Positions 31,411-41,056 of a stretch of DNA of 64,000 nt are shown piece by piece (position 1 is the first letter of the stretch; each line of letters starts with the position of its first letter). The position numbers and the translations under genes were made by a program. The stretch lies in NCBI GenBank assembly GCA_964035575.1, contig OZ037886.1, positions 62,001-126,000 on the forward strand. The letters run 5' to 3'. The notes below the pieces were generated by a model. It ran no database searches. It was not told the origin of the DNA and saw only the letters and a program-made list of their open reading frames with translations. This DNA is from Rhynchopus sp. YZ270_cl-10. Its lineage: Eukaryota > Euglenozoa > Diplonemea > Diplonemida > Diplonemidae.

Positions 31411-31690
31411 CAAAGCACCCTGCGACCAAACAACCAATTTATATAGATCCAGTCATGGGTTTCCCCACCTCATTTCTCCCCTTAAAAAAAAAAACAAAGA
31501 GAAGTTGAAAGTTCAAACGCTTGGACACAAAAAAGCTGTTTTTTTTTCGACCCCTATTTTCCCCCCCACGGGGAGAGAGGATAAACATTTCGTTTTTTTT
31601 TTTTCACTCCAGAAATTGGGCTAGATTTCAAAAGACTTTTTTTTTAATTCCTCTCTCAACCCATTTTCCCCCCTCCCCTCCACTTCCCCT

Positions 31691-33649
31691 TCACTTTGCT
31701 TCCTCCTCGGGTTTCTTCTCTGCGGGCTTCTCCTCCTTCTCCTCCTTCTCCTTCTCCACCCTTTCAAACAGAACCACCATTTCTTGCTGGTCACAGTGGG
31801 GGAAGAGGTCTACACCGAGGGATTTGACAGGGCGGAAGGGTTCGCTGTTGAGCTTGCCTGAGGCCGCTTTGCAGAGGGTGTCGCAGTTTTCGACAAGAGA
31901 GCTTTGCTTGCACGAGACGTAGACAAACCGGGTGAGCCCACCGCATTCACGGAGGAAACGAAGCACCTTGTTGTGCAGCCCGTTGCGTGGAGGGTCCACG
32001 ATGGCCACGATGTTCGGGTTCTCCTTATACGCCGCAAGCACCTTGTGGACGACGTCCTCGGCCTTCCCGCAGTGGTACTCTGCATTCGTGATGCCGTTCT
32101 TTTCTGCGTTCAGCTTGGAGTCCTCAATCGCAGAGGCGACCATGTCAATTCCTATCACCTTTGCCACCTTGTCCGCAAGGGAGAGCCCGATGGTGCCGGT
32201 ACCGCAGCAGAGATCGACCAGGATGGTGTCTTTGTTGAGGTTCGCGTACTCTGCAATGGCGGTGAGGAGCACGTCGTTCCCTCTGCTGTTGACCTGGAAG
32301 AAGGAGCGGGGGCTGACCTTGAAGCGCTTCCCCATGGCGACGTCTTCGATGCACTCCGTACCAAGAAGGACCTTGGAGGGTGCGTCAGAGGGGCACATAT
32401 TGTTGTGCACAGTGAACTGCGAGAGACTCAGACTACCAAGGAAAGGACGTTCCTCCGACTCCCCTTCAGAAGGCAAGAAGGGGCTGAAGACCTCAGTGAT
32501 GGCAGAGGCAATGGAGGCAAACTCTGTGCTCGCAATGTCAAGGTTGACCTGAACGTCGACCAGCATCACCGCCTTCGCCGTGAGATGATCGACCCCCTCG
32601 CGTACAAGAAGCGCCCTCCAAACCCCTTCCTTCTTCATCTTATCATACGGCGCCAAGCCAGTCTCCGACATATAATTTTCAAACGTCTTTGCCATGACCT
32701 TTGCCCTCGCAGAGACAATCTTTGCGTCATATGGGCGTTCAATCCAACCACATGCGTCATACGTTTTGCCAAACAAAAACCCTACACAGGGGGTCTGGTC
32801 TTTTCCAAATCCGCAGGTAAATTCGACCTTGTTTCTGTACCCGGAGAGCGTAGGGGAGGGGCGGATGCCTTCGAATGGGCACGCCTCTTCGGTGGCAGGG
32901 AGCCAGGTGGGTTCGGGGTGGCGTTCACGTGAGTGTGCGGCGGAGATGGTCCAGCGCATGTCTTGGAGCGTTTTGGTAAGGTTTGCGGTCTTCTGCTTGA
33001 GCTGGTCTGGGTACGGCATCTCGTGAAGCGGTTCAATGAAGTCGTGGATGCTGTCCATCTTGCGACGTTTGTTTGACCCATCCTCATTCGCCTCAGCCTT
33101 CCGCTTCTGCGAGATGTTCTCCCTCGCCTTGTTCTCAAAGTACTTAGAATCCCCAGACGTCCCCTCCACCGCCTCCCACATCCTACTTTTCTTCCCCTTC
33201 ATCTGCACAAGAAACTTCTTCGCGCAGTCCCTCGCCTTTTCGTTGTCAAAGGAAAAGAACGCCATCGTGCTGGAAGGGTTCTTCCCGATGCGCGCCAACC
33301 CAGGCAGCACGTCCTCAAGGCGTGCTGGTGCGGTGGGGTCTGCGTGCCACTCAATCTCCTTCCCGAGGCCTTGCTTCCGCTTCTTCTGGATTTCCTTCCG
33401 CAGCACCTTTTCAGTGGAGTACTGGCAGGTTGTGTCAACCTTGAGGAGATTGTCGTTTTTCTTTGTGCACAGTGCGGCGACGGTTTCGCTCATGGTGTCA
33501 GCCGGTGGGGCGGTGGTGGTGGTGGTGGCGGGGGTCGTGGCGGTGGTGGTTTCGGTAGTGACAGTGGTGGTGATGGTAGTGCTGTCAGATGCTGCCGGCG
33601 TGTCCTCCATCTTCACTGGCGGGTCTTCTATCTCCATCTTTTGCTCCAT
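31691..33649 (-). CDS. tRNA (uracil-5-)-methyltransferase, TRMT2A family
   Basis: Intronless, 652 aa from the ATG at 33649 (a second Met follows four codons later). The N-terminus is a Thr/Pro-rich leader; a lysine-rich middle (about 75-210) may hold an RRM-like fold. The catalytic region has SGYRNKVEF (about 269-277), the SAM-binding motif VDLCCGTGTIGLSLA (about 478-492), DPPRNGL (552-558) and the nucleophile region FVYVSCKQ with Cys580, then PHCDQQEMV and LFERV, as in the RumA/TrmA superfamily. The enzyme makes 5-methyluridine at tRNA position 54. TRMT2A-like length and order; the acidic/lysine-rich C-terminal tail is lineage-specific. No organelle signal is evident. Confidence 0.93.
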   Translation of the reverse strand: MEQKMEIEDPPVKMEDTPAASDSTTITTTVTTETTTATTPATTTTTAPPADTMSETVAALCTKKNDNLLKVDTTCQYSTEKVLRKEIQKKRKQGLGKEIEWHADPTAPARLEDVLPGLARIGKNPSSTMAFFSFDNEKARDCAKKFLVQMKGKKSRMWEAVEGTSGDSKYFENKARENISQKRKAEANEDGSNKRRKMDSIHDFIEPLHEMPYPDQLKQKTANLTKTLQDMRWTISAAHSRERHPEPTWLPATEEACPFEGIRPSPTLSGYRNKVEFTCGFGKDQTPCVGFLFGKTYDACGWIERPYDAKIVSARAKVMAKTFENYMSETGLAPYDKMKKEGVWRALLVREGVDHLTAKAVMLVDVQVNLDIASTEFASIASAITEVFSPFLPSEGESEERPFLGSLSLSQFTVHNNMCPSDAPSKVLLGTECIEDVAMGKRFKVSPRSFFQVNSRGNDVLLTAIAEYANLNKDTILVDLCCGTGTIGLSLADKVAKVIGIDMVASAIEDSKLNAEKNGITNAEYHCGKAEDVVHKVLAAYKENPNIVAIVDPPRNGLHNKVLRFLRECGGLTRFVYVSCKQSSLVENCDTLCKAASGKLNSEPFRPVKSLGVDLFPHCDQQEMVVLFERVEKEKEEKEEKPAEKKPEEEAK

Positions 33650-33810
33650 GATTTTTTGTGTGCCTTTTTGATAAGGAGTCTGCAAAGAGTTGGGTATCGA
33701 TTGGAAAGGGTGTAGGGAGCAGAAGAAGAAGAAGAAGATTCATATACTTTCAGTTCACAGAATTGAAAGCATTTGAGAGAGTCGACATATGCAGAAGAAG
33801 AAGAAGAAGC

Positions 33811-33846
33811 TTATAAGATGAACCTAAGCCCTCTAGTCACCGTAAA
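33811..33846 (-). repeat. type-A hairpin element, short loop
   Basis: TTATAAGATGAACCTAAG, then CCCTCTAGTCACCGTAA; the CGTGCTT part of the loop side is missing. Confidence 0.6.
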
Positions 33847-34125
33847 GAAGAAAGGCAATGAAAGAAAATGTAATTCTTTTTTGTGTGTGTGTGTGTCTTT
33901 ATATAAAAAAATATCTTGTATTTTTTTTTTTGTTAGTTTTTGTTTTATGTTTTTTTTTTTGTGGTGTGCAATTTGTTGGTGTGGTCAGCATGGGGGTTTC
34001 GTCAACATACGCTTCGTGGGTGTGAACACTGGAAGTTATAAAATCCTTGTTCTCCTGAGGAGTGGACGTGGACTTTCCTCAAAACTAACATAGAAGGTGT
34101 ACACAACACAAAACGATTTAAAAGT

Positions 34126-34168
34126 GAAGTTGATAGTGCAAAAACGCCTCTGGGACGCAGGCACTGAC
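34126..34168 (-). repeat. type-D hairpin element
   Basis: GAAGTTGATAGTGC, AAAAACGCCTCTGGG, ACGCAGGCACTGA. Confidence 0.7.
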
Positions 34169-34240
34169 ACTCCGCAGGTTATCGAACCCCCGGAGTGGAT
34201 TTAAAAAAAAATATGGAAATCTACTTTGCAACCAAAGATA

Positions 34241-34290
34241 GGGTTCGATTCCGGAGAGGGAGCCTGAGAAGCGGCTACCACATCTAAGGA
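34241..34290 (+). pseudogene. fragment of 18S rRNA gene
   Basis: The 50 nt starting GGGTTCGATTCCGGAGAGGG and continuing AGCCTGAGAAGCGGCTACCA and CATCTAAGGA match the near-universal segment of small-subunit rRNA, with about two changes from the eukaryotic form (AAACGGC, CCAAGG). The bases on either side do not continue the rRNA. It is an isolated, non-functional piece on the plus strand, opposite to the genes. Confidence 0.85.
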
Positions 34291-34714
34291 TGACACATAT
34301 CATAACGAAAAACACATGATGCGCCACCACACTTCCAGACAAATATAAATAAAAAAACACGCACACCACAACGTCTACGGATTTACCCCTTCTTTCCCAC
34401 CCCCCCAGCCCCCTTTTTTGTGTAACCATGTGTTAGTCTGTGATTTATCCTTGCCACCACAACCCAACACCCCAGCAAAAACCACCCTACCAACCTATTG
34501 TGTTAGGGAAGACAGGCTAGGGGGGAGAAAAGGGGGAGAGGGCGGGGGGAGATGGAGAATCAGCGAAGAAAACAGTGAAAAAAAGATATGTCAGCATTTT
34601 CGTGCGTTCCTTTTTTATCAAAGAGAAAAAAAAAAAAAGCAGAGTGCTTGGAAGACAGGTCGTACCTGGCTTTCAAATTTCTCAAATGAAAGTGAGGTTG
34701 TCAAAAAAAAATTT

Positions 34715-34749
34715 TGACTTGAAATACAAAACCCTCATGACAGTGTACA
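34715..34749 (-). repeat. type-B hairpin element
   Basis: TGACTTGAAATACAAA, ACCCTCATGA, CAGTGTACA. Confidence 0.65.
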
Positions 34750-34825
34750 TTGGCGCGAGAACCAGAACACCGGTTGGGGGGTGTACCCCAAAAATCACAT
34801 CAAAGAAAAACCCGGGAGAAAAAGT

Positions 34826-34864
34826 TTAGAGGATGATCCTAAGACGCGCTTAGTCACCTTATAT
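34826..34864 (-). repeat. type-A hairpin element, variant
   Basis: AAGTTTAGAGGATGATCC, TAAGACGCGCTTAG, TCACCTTATA. The inner CTAAG/CTTAG stem is kept while the loop has shrunk. Confidence 0.65.
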
Positions 34865-35199
34865 AAAATGGAGATGAAAAGTAGAAGTGGGTCGCACTGC
34901 GACAATTGCATCTGAAGTTTTATTTTCTTCTAAAACGGGTCACAACCTTTTTGCATTCTTAAAAAAAAATCATCTGCTTTAAACTCGAATTGGGTTAGTA
35001 TAGCGGCAACTCTAGGTGTCTTTTTTTTGGGGGTGCTTTTTTTTAAATTGTTTTTCTTGTGAAAACAATAGCGTTATTTCTTTGCTAGGGGGCACGCTGC
35101 TGAGTTGCCCACCCCCTTCCCCTTCCCCACCCCCATAAAACCATATTTTTTTTTTGAACAAACGGAACCAAAACAGACCTTTTCCCCCCATATTTTGAC

Positions 35200-36400
35200 T
35201 TACTTCTTCTCATCTTTCTTGAGGCCGAGTTCTTTCTGCATTTGAGCGTCAAGTTCGGCGTCACCCATAATATCATCAATCTGTGTGTTGTTTTGTGGTC
35301 AGGCAATCTCAAAAAAAAAGTGTGGTAAATTTTTTTGTACAAACCTCAGGGTCAGCAGCTTCCTCCATGGACATTTTCAACGCCATTTCAATCATTTGCT
35401 CTTCTGTCAATTCGCCTTCCTCTCTGTAGTTTGGTTTTGTTTTGATTTTTAGGGCAAAAAAAAAAAAACATAATGTAACATACGCATCAACCTGCATCTC
35501 CTCTGCTGGCTGGGCTGGGGCAGGTGCCTCCTGCTTGACCTCCTCCCCACCTCCTGCCTCCTGCATGCTCAGCTGCAGGGCACGCGCAATCTGCTCGTCT
35601 TCGATCGACCCACCACCTCCTTCAGCACCATCTGCGGGCCCAGGTGCGGCACCGCCTCCACCACCACCACCGCCATCGGCCATGGGCGTGTCCTCCGCAC
35701 CTCCGTCATTGCGTGCCTTCTCTTGACGGGCACGTTCCTCCTCAAGGGACATACGAAGGACCATGGCCAGCTCGGGGTCGTGGTTTGCATCGATGGCCAT
35801 AGCACCAGAGCCGTCTCCACCGAGGATGGGTGAGTTGAGCAGAGCGTCGGAGATGCTCTGCCCCTCAGGAACGACAAGCAGGTTCGAGGTGTCCTTGTCC
35901 TGCTGCTTGCTGTTCACAGTGTCCACAAACTTCTTCAGAAGCTCGTTGTTCGCTTCACACCCGAAGGAGACGACGTCGACGCAGACAGAGTGCTTCTTCA
36001 GCTTCTTTGCGAGCGTGACCAGCTCCTTTTCAGTTGAGGTCACTGGGCTGCCGACGAAGGCGACAATACGTTGACGCTGGTTCTTCTGTGTTGAGTTTCT
36101 ATGTTTCAGCCCAAGGTGTCCCACCTGAAGCCCCTTCACCAAGTCCAGCTTGCCGCCCGCACGCAGAGACGTGATGCTGCTCAGAAGACGCCCCAGATCC
36201 GGTGTCAGCGTCTCAATGATCTTGATGCTGTCGTTCCCCATTGTCAAGAAGCCCACCCCGTTCTCGGGGTTCGCCTGTGTCTTAGCCCCGCAGAGCACGT
36301 TGCAGGCCTGGCACACAGCCTGCAGGCGGGTCGGCGAGTAGTCGCCGTTCCGCATGTGCTCACTGTTGTCAATGCATATGTAAGTGGCTTCAAGAGTCAT
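35200..36400 (-). CDS. RPN10: 26S proteasome ubiquitin receptor RPN10 (PSMD4/S5a)
   Basis: Three exons (36400-35484, 35423-35345, 35280-35200; introns 60 and 64 nt) give 358 aa. The N-terminal vWA domain covers residues 1-190 (EATYICIDNSEHMRNGDYSPTR, the usual RPN10 opening). Three ubiquitin-interacting motifs follow: DPELAMVLRMSLEEE (208-222), EDEQIARALQLSMQEA (267-282) and TEEQMIEMALKMSMEEA (312-328), each with the Ala/Leu-x3-Ser core. The C-terminus IDDIMGDAELDAQMQ lies on exon 3. The second intron has a GTTTGT donor, unlike the GTATGY of all others here. RPN10 sits in the 19S regulatory particle and binds polyubiquitin chains. Yeast has one such motif, human two; three fits longer homologues. 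Confidence 0.96.
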
Positions 36401-37703
36401 TTCTCCTCTTTGCCCCTATGGTATGGGAGGTGGAGGTGGAGGTGGAGGTGAGGGGGAAAGAAGTGAACAAAAAAGGGGGCGGTCTTTTATTTTGATTGCA
36501 TTTCTTTATAGTTGGTGCAGTGGTAGAGGCGGTAAAGCTGTCTAGAGTTTTTTTTTTGTTTGTTTGTTTGTTCTTGCAATTTTGTATCGACAATCACCCT
36601 CCAAGACGTGCGTTGTGCACTCAATGTCACCCAAAGGGGCCAGGATGCACACTAACGGCACCTCACCCCTGAGTATGACAGAGATCTTTTTCTACGTCGA
36701 CAATTGCACAACAAAGGTGGGTTATGTGCTCATTTCTTTATAGTGTTTGGATATTTGGCAATCTGCTGGTTTCAGTGTAACACCATACAGGTCACTACTT
36801 TTTTTTTCTATCAATGTCAGATTATGCTGTGTTGATATGTGTTTTTCTTGATCCCAGCGCGACTCTCCCGCAGACAACGGGGAGCAGGATCAATCGCATA
36901 CGTATGTAAATAGGTTGACCATTGGTCTTTTTTTTTTTTTTGAAAACTTGGTTGTATTAGTGTGAGGTGTCTACAGTATGTGTCAACCCGCTCACCGAAG
37001 CAACGGTACCCATCCCTGGTGCTGAGTAAAAAAGGCACCAGTCGGGTCGCAAAACCCGGTTAGCCCACACAGAACAACACGTACTGCCAGGGCTAGTAAC
37101 CGGTGTCTTTTTTGGGGGTCGGAGGGGGTAGGGGGCAGGGGGGGTCAAAAGGGGGGAGTACACTACGCCACGTGTCAGCGTGACATGTCATTTTGCATGT
37201 CATTCTGTCATAAGGCGCCGTGTAAATGACGTTTATTCAGTTTTGAAATAAAACACTATAACGCATCTGTCGAGCTCATGCAAAGGGTGGGACGAGTGGT
37301 CCGTACCGTAAAAGAACGGAGGCGGTTCACAACCGTCAATCACGCGACCTCTTTATACCCCAGCCTTTAACAGCCAAAAAAAAAAAACTAATATAATTTG
37401 CGTGGGAGCATAGCGGGGAACCTAAGGGCAATCATATGGCTCAGTTCGTACACGCGCACATGCCATCGCTTTGGGAGAGCGACTTGCCTTGTGGCATCAG
37501 ATGACTCCTTACGTAGTGGGGGGATCTACGCGGACAGTGTAGAGGGGGTGGGGATGGGGGGCATTATCCACCTGGCTTCTGAAGGGTGTCTTCCCTTGGG
37601 GCGAACCGCGAAGTGCAATGCGGACTCGAGAAGTTATTAACAGGCAGCACATATCACCCTCCCTGCAACAAGCTGACTCCATATAAAAAAAAAAAACTTG
37701 TGG

Positions 37704-37728
37704 GATGAATGTGTCTCTAACACACATC
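37704..37728 (-). repeat. type-E hairpin element
   Basis: GATG/CATC outer and TGTGT/ACACA inner stems around a CTCTA loop. Confidence 0.7.
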
Positions 37729-37924
37729 TTAAAAAAAGCAGGAGACATCTGGCGCTGTGATTGAACCAAGCAAACATTCATGTATTCGCCGACCCGAAGG
37801 CGCGTTTTGCAGACAACAGCGCCGCTCCCGATGCCACGATAGTCGCGTTCGGAATTTATCTGCTTTCCTTCATGGAGTCTACCAGAACACTAAAACAAAA
37901 AACAAAAAAAAAATGCGAAAAGTT

Positions 37925-37968
37925 TGTAAGATGAACCCAAGCTCGCATCTCATGCTTGGACACTTTGC
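37925..37968 (-). repeat. type-A hairpin element
   Basis: TGTAAGATGAACCCAAGC, TCGCATCTCAT, GCTTGGACACTTTGCG; inner CCAAGC/GCTTGG covaries against CTAAGC/GCTTAG elsewhere. Confidence 0.7.
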
Positions 37969-38720
37969 GAAAAAAAAATAAAAGGCCACGTTGGGATGTA
38001 ATAAAGGGGACAAGAACTTCTGAAGCCAAATTTTTTGAGATGGCACAACAAAAGTCTTTTTTTAAAAAAGCTTCATACACGAATGTGCCTCCAGTACACA
38101 ACACACGCATCTTCAATAGAAGCTCAGGAAGGCTGAGGTAAACGTACCTTCCCACACATCCATTAAAAAACGCCGCCAAGTGGTCTGAGAGGGGAGCAGT
38201 TCGAAGATAAACCACATACTCTCTCTCTCTCTCGGTGAGTTGTGTGCGCACTTTTCCTGCAAAAAGCAAGGTTTGCATTGTGGCAGAGATCTAGGCAGTC
38301 ATTTCTCGCCAAAAGCGAAGAGAAGAACAGAGAAGAACCCACCAAGCATGCAAAAAAAGGGTGACAAGGTGACAGATACTCGAAGGTGACACACCCGCGC
38401 CGTCGTAGAAAAATTTTTTTTCCATTCTTTGGCGCGAAAGATAAATCGCTCGAACCGATCGACAAAAAAAAGTTGCAATTTTGAAATCGTTTTTAAGAAG
38501 CCGCCATTTAAGTAGCCTTTCAAAACGGACCTGCTTAACTCTCTTCGTGGATGTGCACATTAGAATACTAAGAAAAATACAAAGATAAAAACAAAAAAAA
38601 AAAAGTTGAAAGAGGAACACGCTACGCATACATCTTTTCCAACAAAAAAAACGCAGAGTGTACTACAATCAGTTTTTTTTCTATCTATTTCCACCCTTTG
38701 CGTTCAAAAATAAAGAAAAG

Positions 38721-38769
38721 TTTATAAGATGATCCTAAGCCTCTCGTGCTTCTTAGTCACCTTAATAAA
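38721..38769 (-). repeat. type-A hairpin element
   Basis: TTTATAAGATGATCCTAAGC, CTCTCGTGCTT, CTTAGTCACCTTAATAAA; preceded by GAAAAG. Confidence 0.75.
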
Positions 38770-39262
38770 TGCCACTCACTGAAAATTGGAACAAAAAAAA
38801 ATTTTTATTCTCAACCGTTTCGTTCTCACAACGTCCATACATTTCTACAAAAAAAGGTGTGCGTTTTTTTTCGTTCTACAGATTTCGTTGAGATTTTTTG
38901 TTGAGATTTTTCTGTCCATTCTTGGAAGGGTCAAAGGGTGAAGAGTAAAGAGTAGGGGTGTAAAGGGATGTGTGTTAGTTTTTGTCCATTAATGGAACGA
39001 TCATACTGTGTTGGGCTAACAAAACCCAGTAGGGGGGGAAAATGAGGAAAGTGCCGAGTGGGTAAAGCAGAGTAACCTGTGAACATGGTTCCCCATACAG
39101 TACCCACCAGTATTGGGTCTTTCCCTACGGCATTTATGTGCCGAAGAAGAAGGCTTGAAAGACATGACTGGGCTTTTTATATACAACTCGAAAAAGAACT
39201 GCAACCGCAACGTCTGTAGACGTTACGGTGAAAAGAAAAGAAAAATAAGAAACGAAAAATAG

Positions 39263-39307
39263 TTTATAAGATGAACCTTTTTTGGCCTCTCGTGCTTAGT
39301 CGTCTTG
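39263..39307 (-). repeat. type-A hairpin element, with T-run insertion
   Basis: TTTATAAGATGAACC, TTTTTTGG, CCTCTCGTGCTTAGTCGTCTT. Confidence 0.65.
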
Positions 39308-39832
39308 ATTACAATCGTCAATCGCACAGCAACAGCTATGTGGCATAAGGCTGTCGGGGATAATATCGTTTCCCGACTGCCTGCGTTCGTAATGTTGGCA
39401 CGTACGATGTGGTTTGAGCATGAGCGTGGTGTAATAAATGGTTGAAACGAAAGCCCGGATCTCACCGGATCTCCACAAAACTCGTTGAAACGCGCTGAAA
39501 CGCAGCTCTTACTCATGCAAAGGGTGGGACGTGCGTGGAAAAGAAGAAAAAATTTGGAAGAGACGATCGCGCCTCTCGTACACATCTGTCAAAAGAAATG
39601 GTGGTTATTGATACAGTACTGAAAGCTACCCTGCGACAACAGCAGGTATGAAGGAATAATACTATGAAAAATACCCCCTCTCTCTCATGACTGCTGTATC
39701 AGAGGACAACAAAACATCAGAGAGAACGTTGCTATGCATCGCCACACAAAAAGCGTACCCATCTGAGAGGTCATATACCCTCCTCTATTAACACACAAAA
39801 CCAGGAATGTCACCAACCAACTTTGCTCCCTT

Positions 39833-40354
39833 CTACAACGGACACACGCCTATCGGCTGTCTGTACCCTCCTTGCTGCGGGAGTACCTGAACACCTCGCG
39901 CCTCCCATACGCCGATTCCTACAGGGCCTTCCTGGATGCTTTCAACATCAGAGATTTCTTTCACTGGTGTATCGTCGAGGAAGTGCGCTGCGATGCGGTT
40001 AAGGACATAGAGAAGCGCACAGCCGAGGAGACCTAGGCCTGCGTAGACGGGCGGCGCGTCCTCGCCTAGGGAGCTTGCTACGAGCACCGCCCCGCTCGCA
40101 GCAACGACCGTCGCTGCAATGTCGCTGCCACGGAAGTATCCATTTCTCGTATAAGCCAGGCACGCCTGGATCACAACCCCCAAAGGCACCACAACAAACA
40201 CAATGCACAGCACCGCAACCGGACGCCCCTTATACGCCCCCCTACCCCCTGCAGTAACCAGCCACACCACCACAAGGCCTGCAAGGAAGGAGGCGGTGCA
40301 CAGCACAGTCAGCCACATAGGGGGCACCCAGTTGGTGCGTTTGGGTTGGGTCAT
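39833..40354 (-). CDS. small four-TM membrane protein, unknown
   Basis: Intronless, 173 aa. Four hydrophobic segments are visible at about 14-34 (LTVLCTASFLAGLVVVWLV), 46-66, 80-97 and 103-120. The tail beyond residue 125 is acidic, then Gly/Pro-rich and polar. No signal peptide distinct from the first segment and no family motif recognised. GC-rich codons and the consistent hydropathy pattern argue that it is a real gene. It lies downstream of the small GRIGV motif protein on the same strand. Confidence 0.68.
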   Translation of the reverse strand: MTQPKRTNWVPPMWLTVLCTASFLAGLVVVWLVTAGGRGAYKGRPVAVLCIVFVVVPLGVVIQACLAYTRNGYFRGSDIAATVVAASGAVLVASSLGEDAPPVYAGLGLLGCALLYVLNRIAAHFLDDTPVKEISDVESIQEGPVGIGVWEARGVQVLPQQGGYRQPIGVCPL

Positions 40355-40457
40355 TGTTAGGGATGGGATTTTGTGTAGTGGGGAAAATGCCCCTGTTGTT
40401 GAAGGTTATGTGTGATGTTCAAGAAAAAAAGTATTTTTGAAATGTTCTATTTGAAAT

Positions 40458-40808
40458 CTAAGAATGGCATTCAGTGCATGCACAGCACGCAGAACAGCAG
40501 AGGCTGTCGCGGTGCATGGCTAACAAAGGGAGGTGGTGGGTGATGTGCTCTGAGAGGATTGTGCGCAGCTCTTGCTCGGCTTGAGGGGCGAGTTTGAATG
40601 TGATGGCAAAGCTGCGGGCACGTGCCGCTGCGTCGTCACCTTCGCACACACCGATGCGACCCTTCTTGCCAAAGGGAAGCTGCACATCCAGGTAGAACAC
40701 TGGTGTCTTCCCGTGGCGGGCATGTGCCAGCTTCTCCTGTGGAGGGTCTTCCCGTAGTCGCACGTCGTTACTCTCCCCGCGTTGCTGGCTTCCTGGGATG
40801 CCTGTCAT
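40458..40808 (-). CDS. small protein with GR(I)-EGDD motif, possibly ciliary
   Basis: 116 aa from the ATG at 40808; an upstream in-frame extension lacks coding character. The core reads PVFYLDVQLPFGKKGRIGVC, EGDDAAARARSFAITFKL, followed by a helical LRTILSEHI. This 'beta-strand, G-R-I-x-V-x-E-G-D-D, helix' pattern recurs as a short ubiquitin-like module in flagellar and kinase-associated proteins; I cannot name the family. The C-terminus ends in a cysteine cluster (CCSACCACTEC) that could bind metal or be lipid-modified. Confidence 0.6.
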   Translation of the reverse strand: MTGIPGSQQRGESNDVRLREDPPQEKLAHARHGKTPVFYLDVQLPFGKKGRIGVCEGDDAAARARSFAITFKLAPQAEQELRTILSEHITHHLPLLAMHRDSLCCSACCACTECHS

Positions 40809-41056
40809 TTTTGTGTCGTTTTTCACCGCATTGTTTTTGTGGGTGGTGTTCTGAAATGTTGGGGTGAGGAGGGGGAGAGGGGGGGGAAGAAAAGAATCGA
40901 GGAAAATAGATGGAACCAAACGAGAATTTCGGTTAATTTTTGTTTCTGGTTATCTAAAAACATTTCGAAGTTAGAACGATTTTCCACACAATACCCCCCT
41001 TTTTTGTGGGCCAAAACCTCATGAAATGAGGGCTTTACCCCACCGCCCCATTTAGC

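Larger units (their letters stand above)
30716..31690. other. gene-free spacer with four hairpins
   Basis: Type-B hairpins at 30750-30782 and 31023-31062, type-D at 31273-31323, type-C at 31363-31410, then homopolymer-rich DNA upstream to 31690. No gene seen. Confidence 0.7.
33650..35199. other. gene-free spacer with hairpins and an rRNA fossil
   Basis: Type-A hairpins at 33811-33846 and 34826-34864, type-D at 34126-34168, type-B at 34715-34749, an 18S rRNA fragment at 34241-34290 and long homopolymers. No gene seen. Confidence 0.7.
36401..39832. other. 3.4-kb gene-free region
   Basis: No supportable gene. Contains a TCGACAATY repeat (36585), a partial SINE-like piece (36940-36970), type-F repeats (CAAAGGGTGGGACG at 37276-37297 and 39510-39533), a type-G repeat (37305-37339), type-E hairpins (37704-37728, near 38079 and 39558) and type-A hairpins (37925, 38721, 39263). 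The GC-rich stretch at about 37400-37640 is unlike its surroundings but has no recognisable coding motif. Confidence 0.65.

Noticed and set aside
37400-37640. GC-rich island as a possible gene
   Set aside because: Neither strand gives a convincing frame, splice sites of the local type or a motif.
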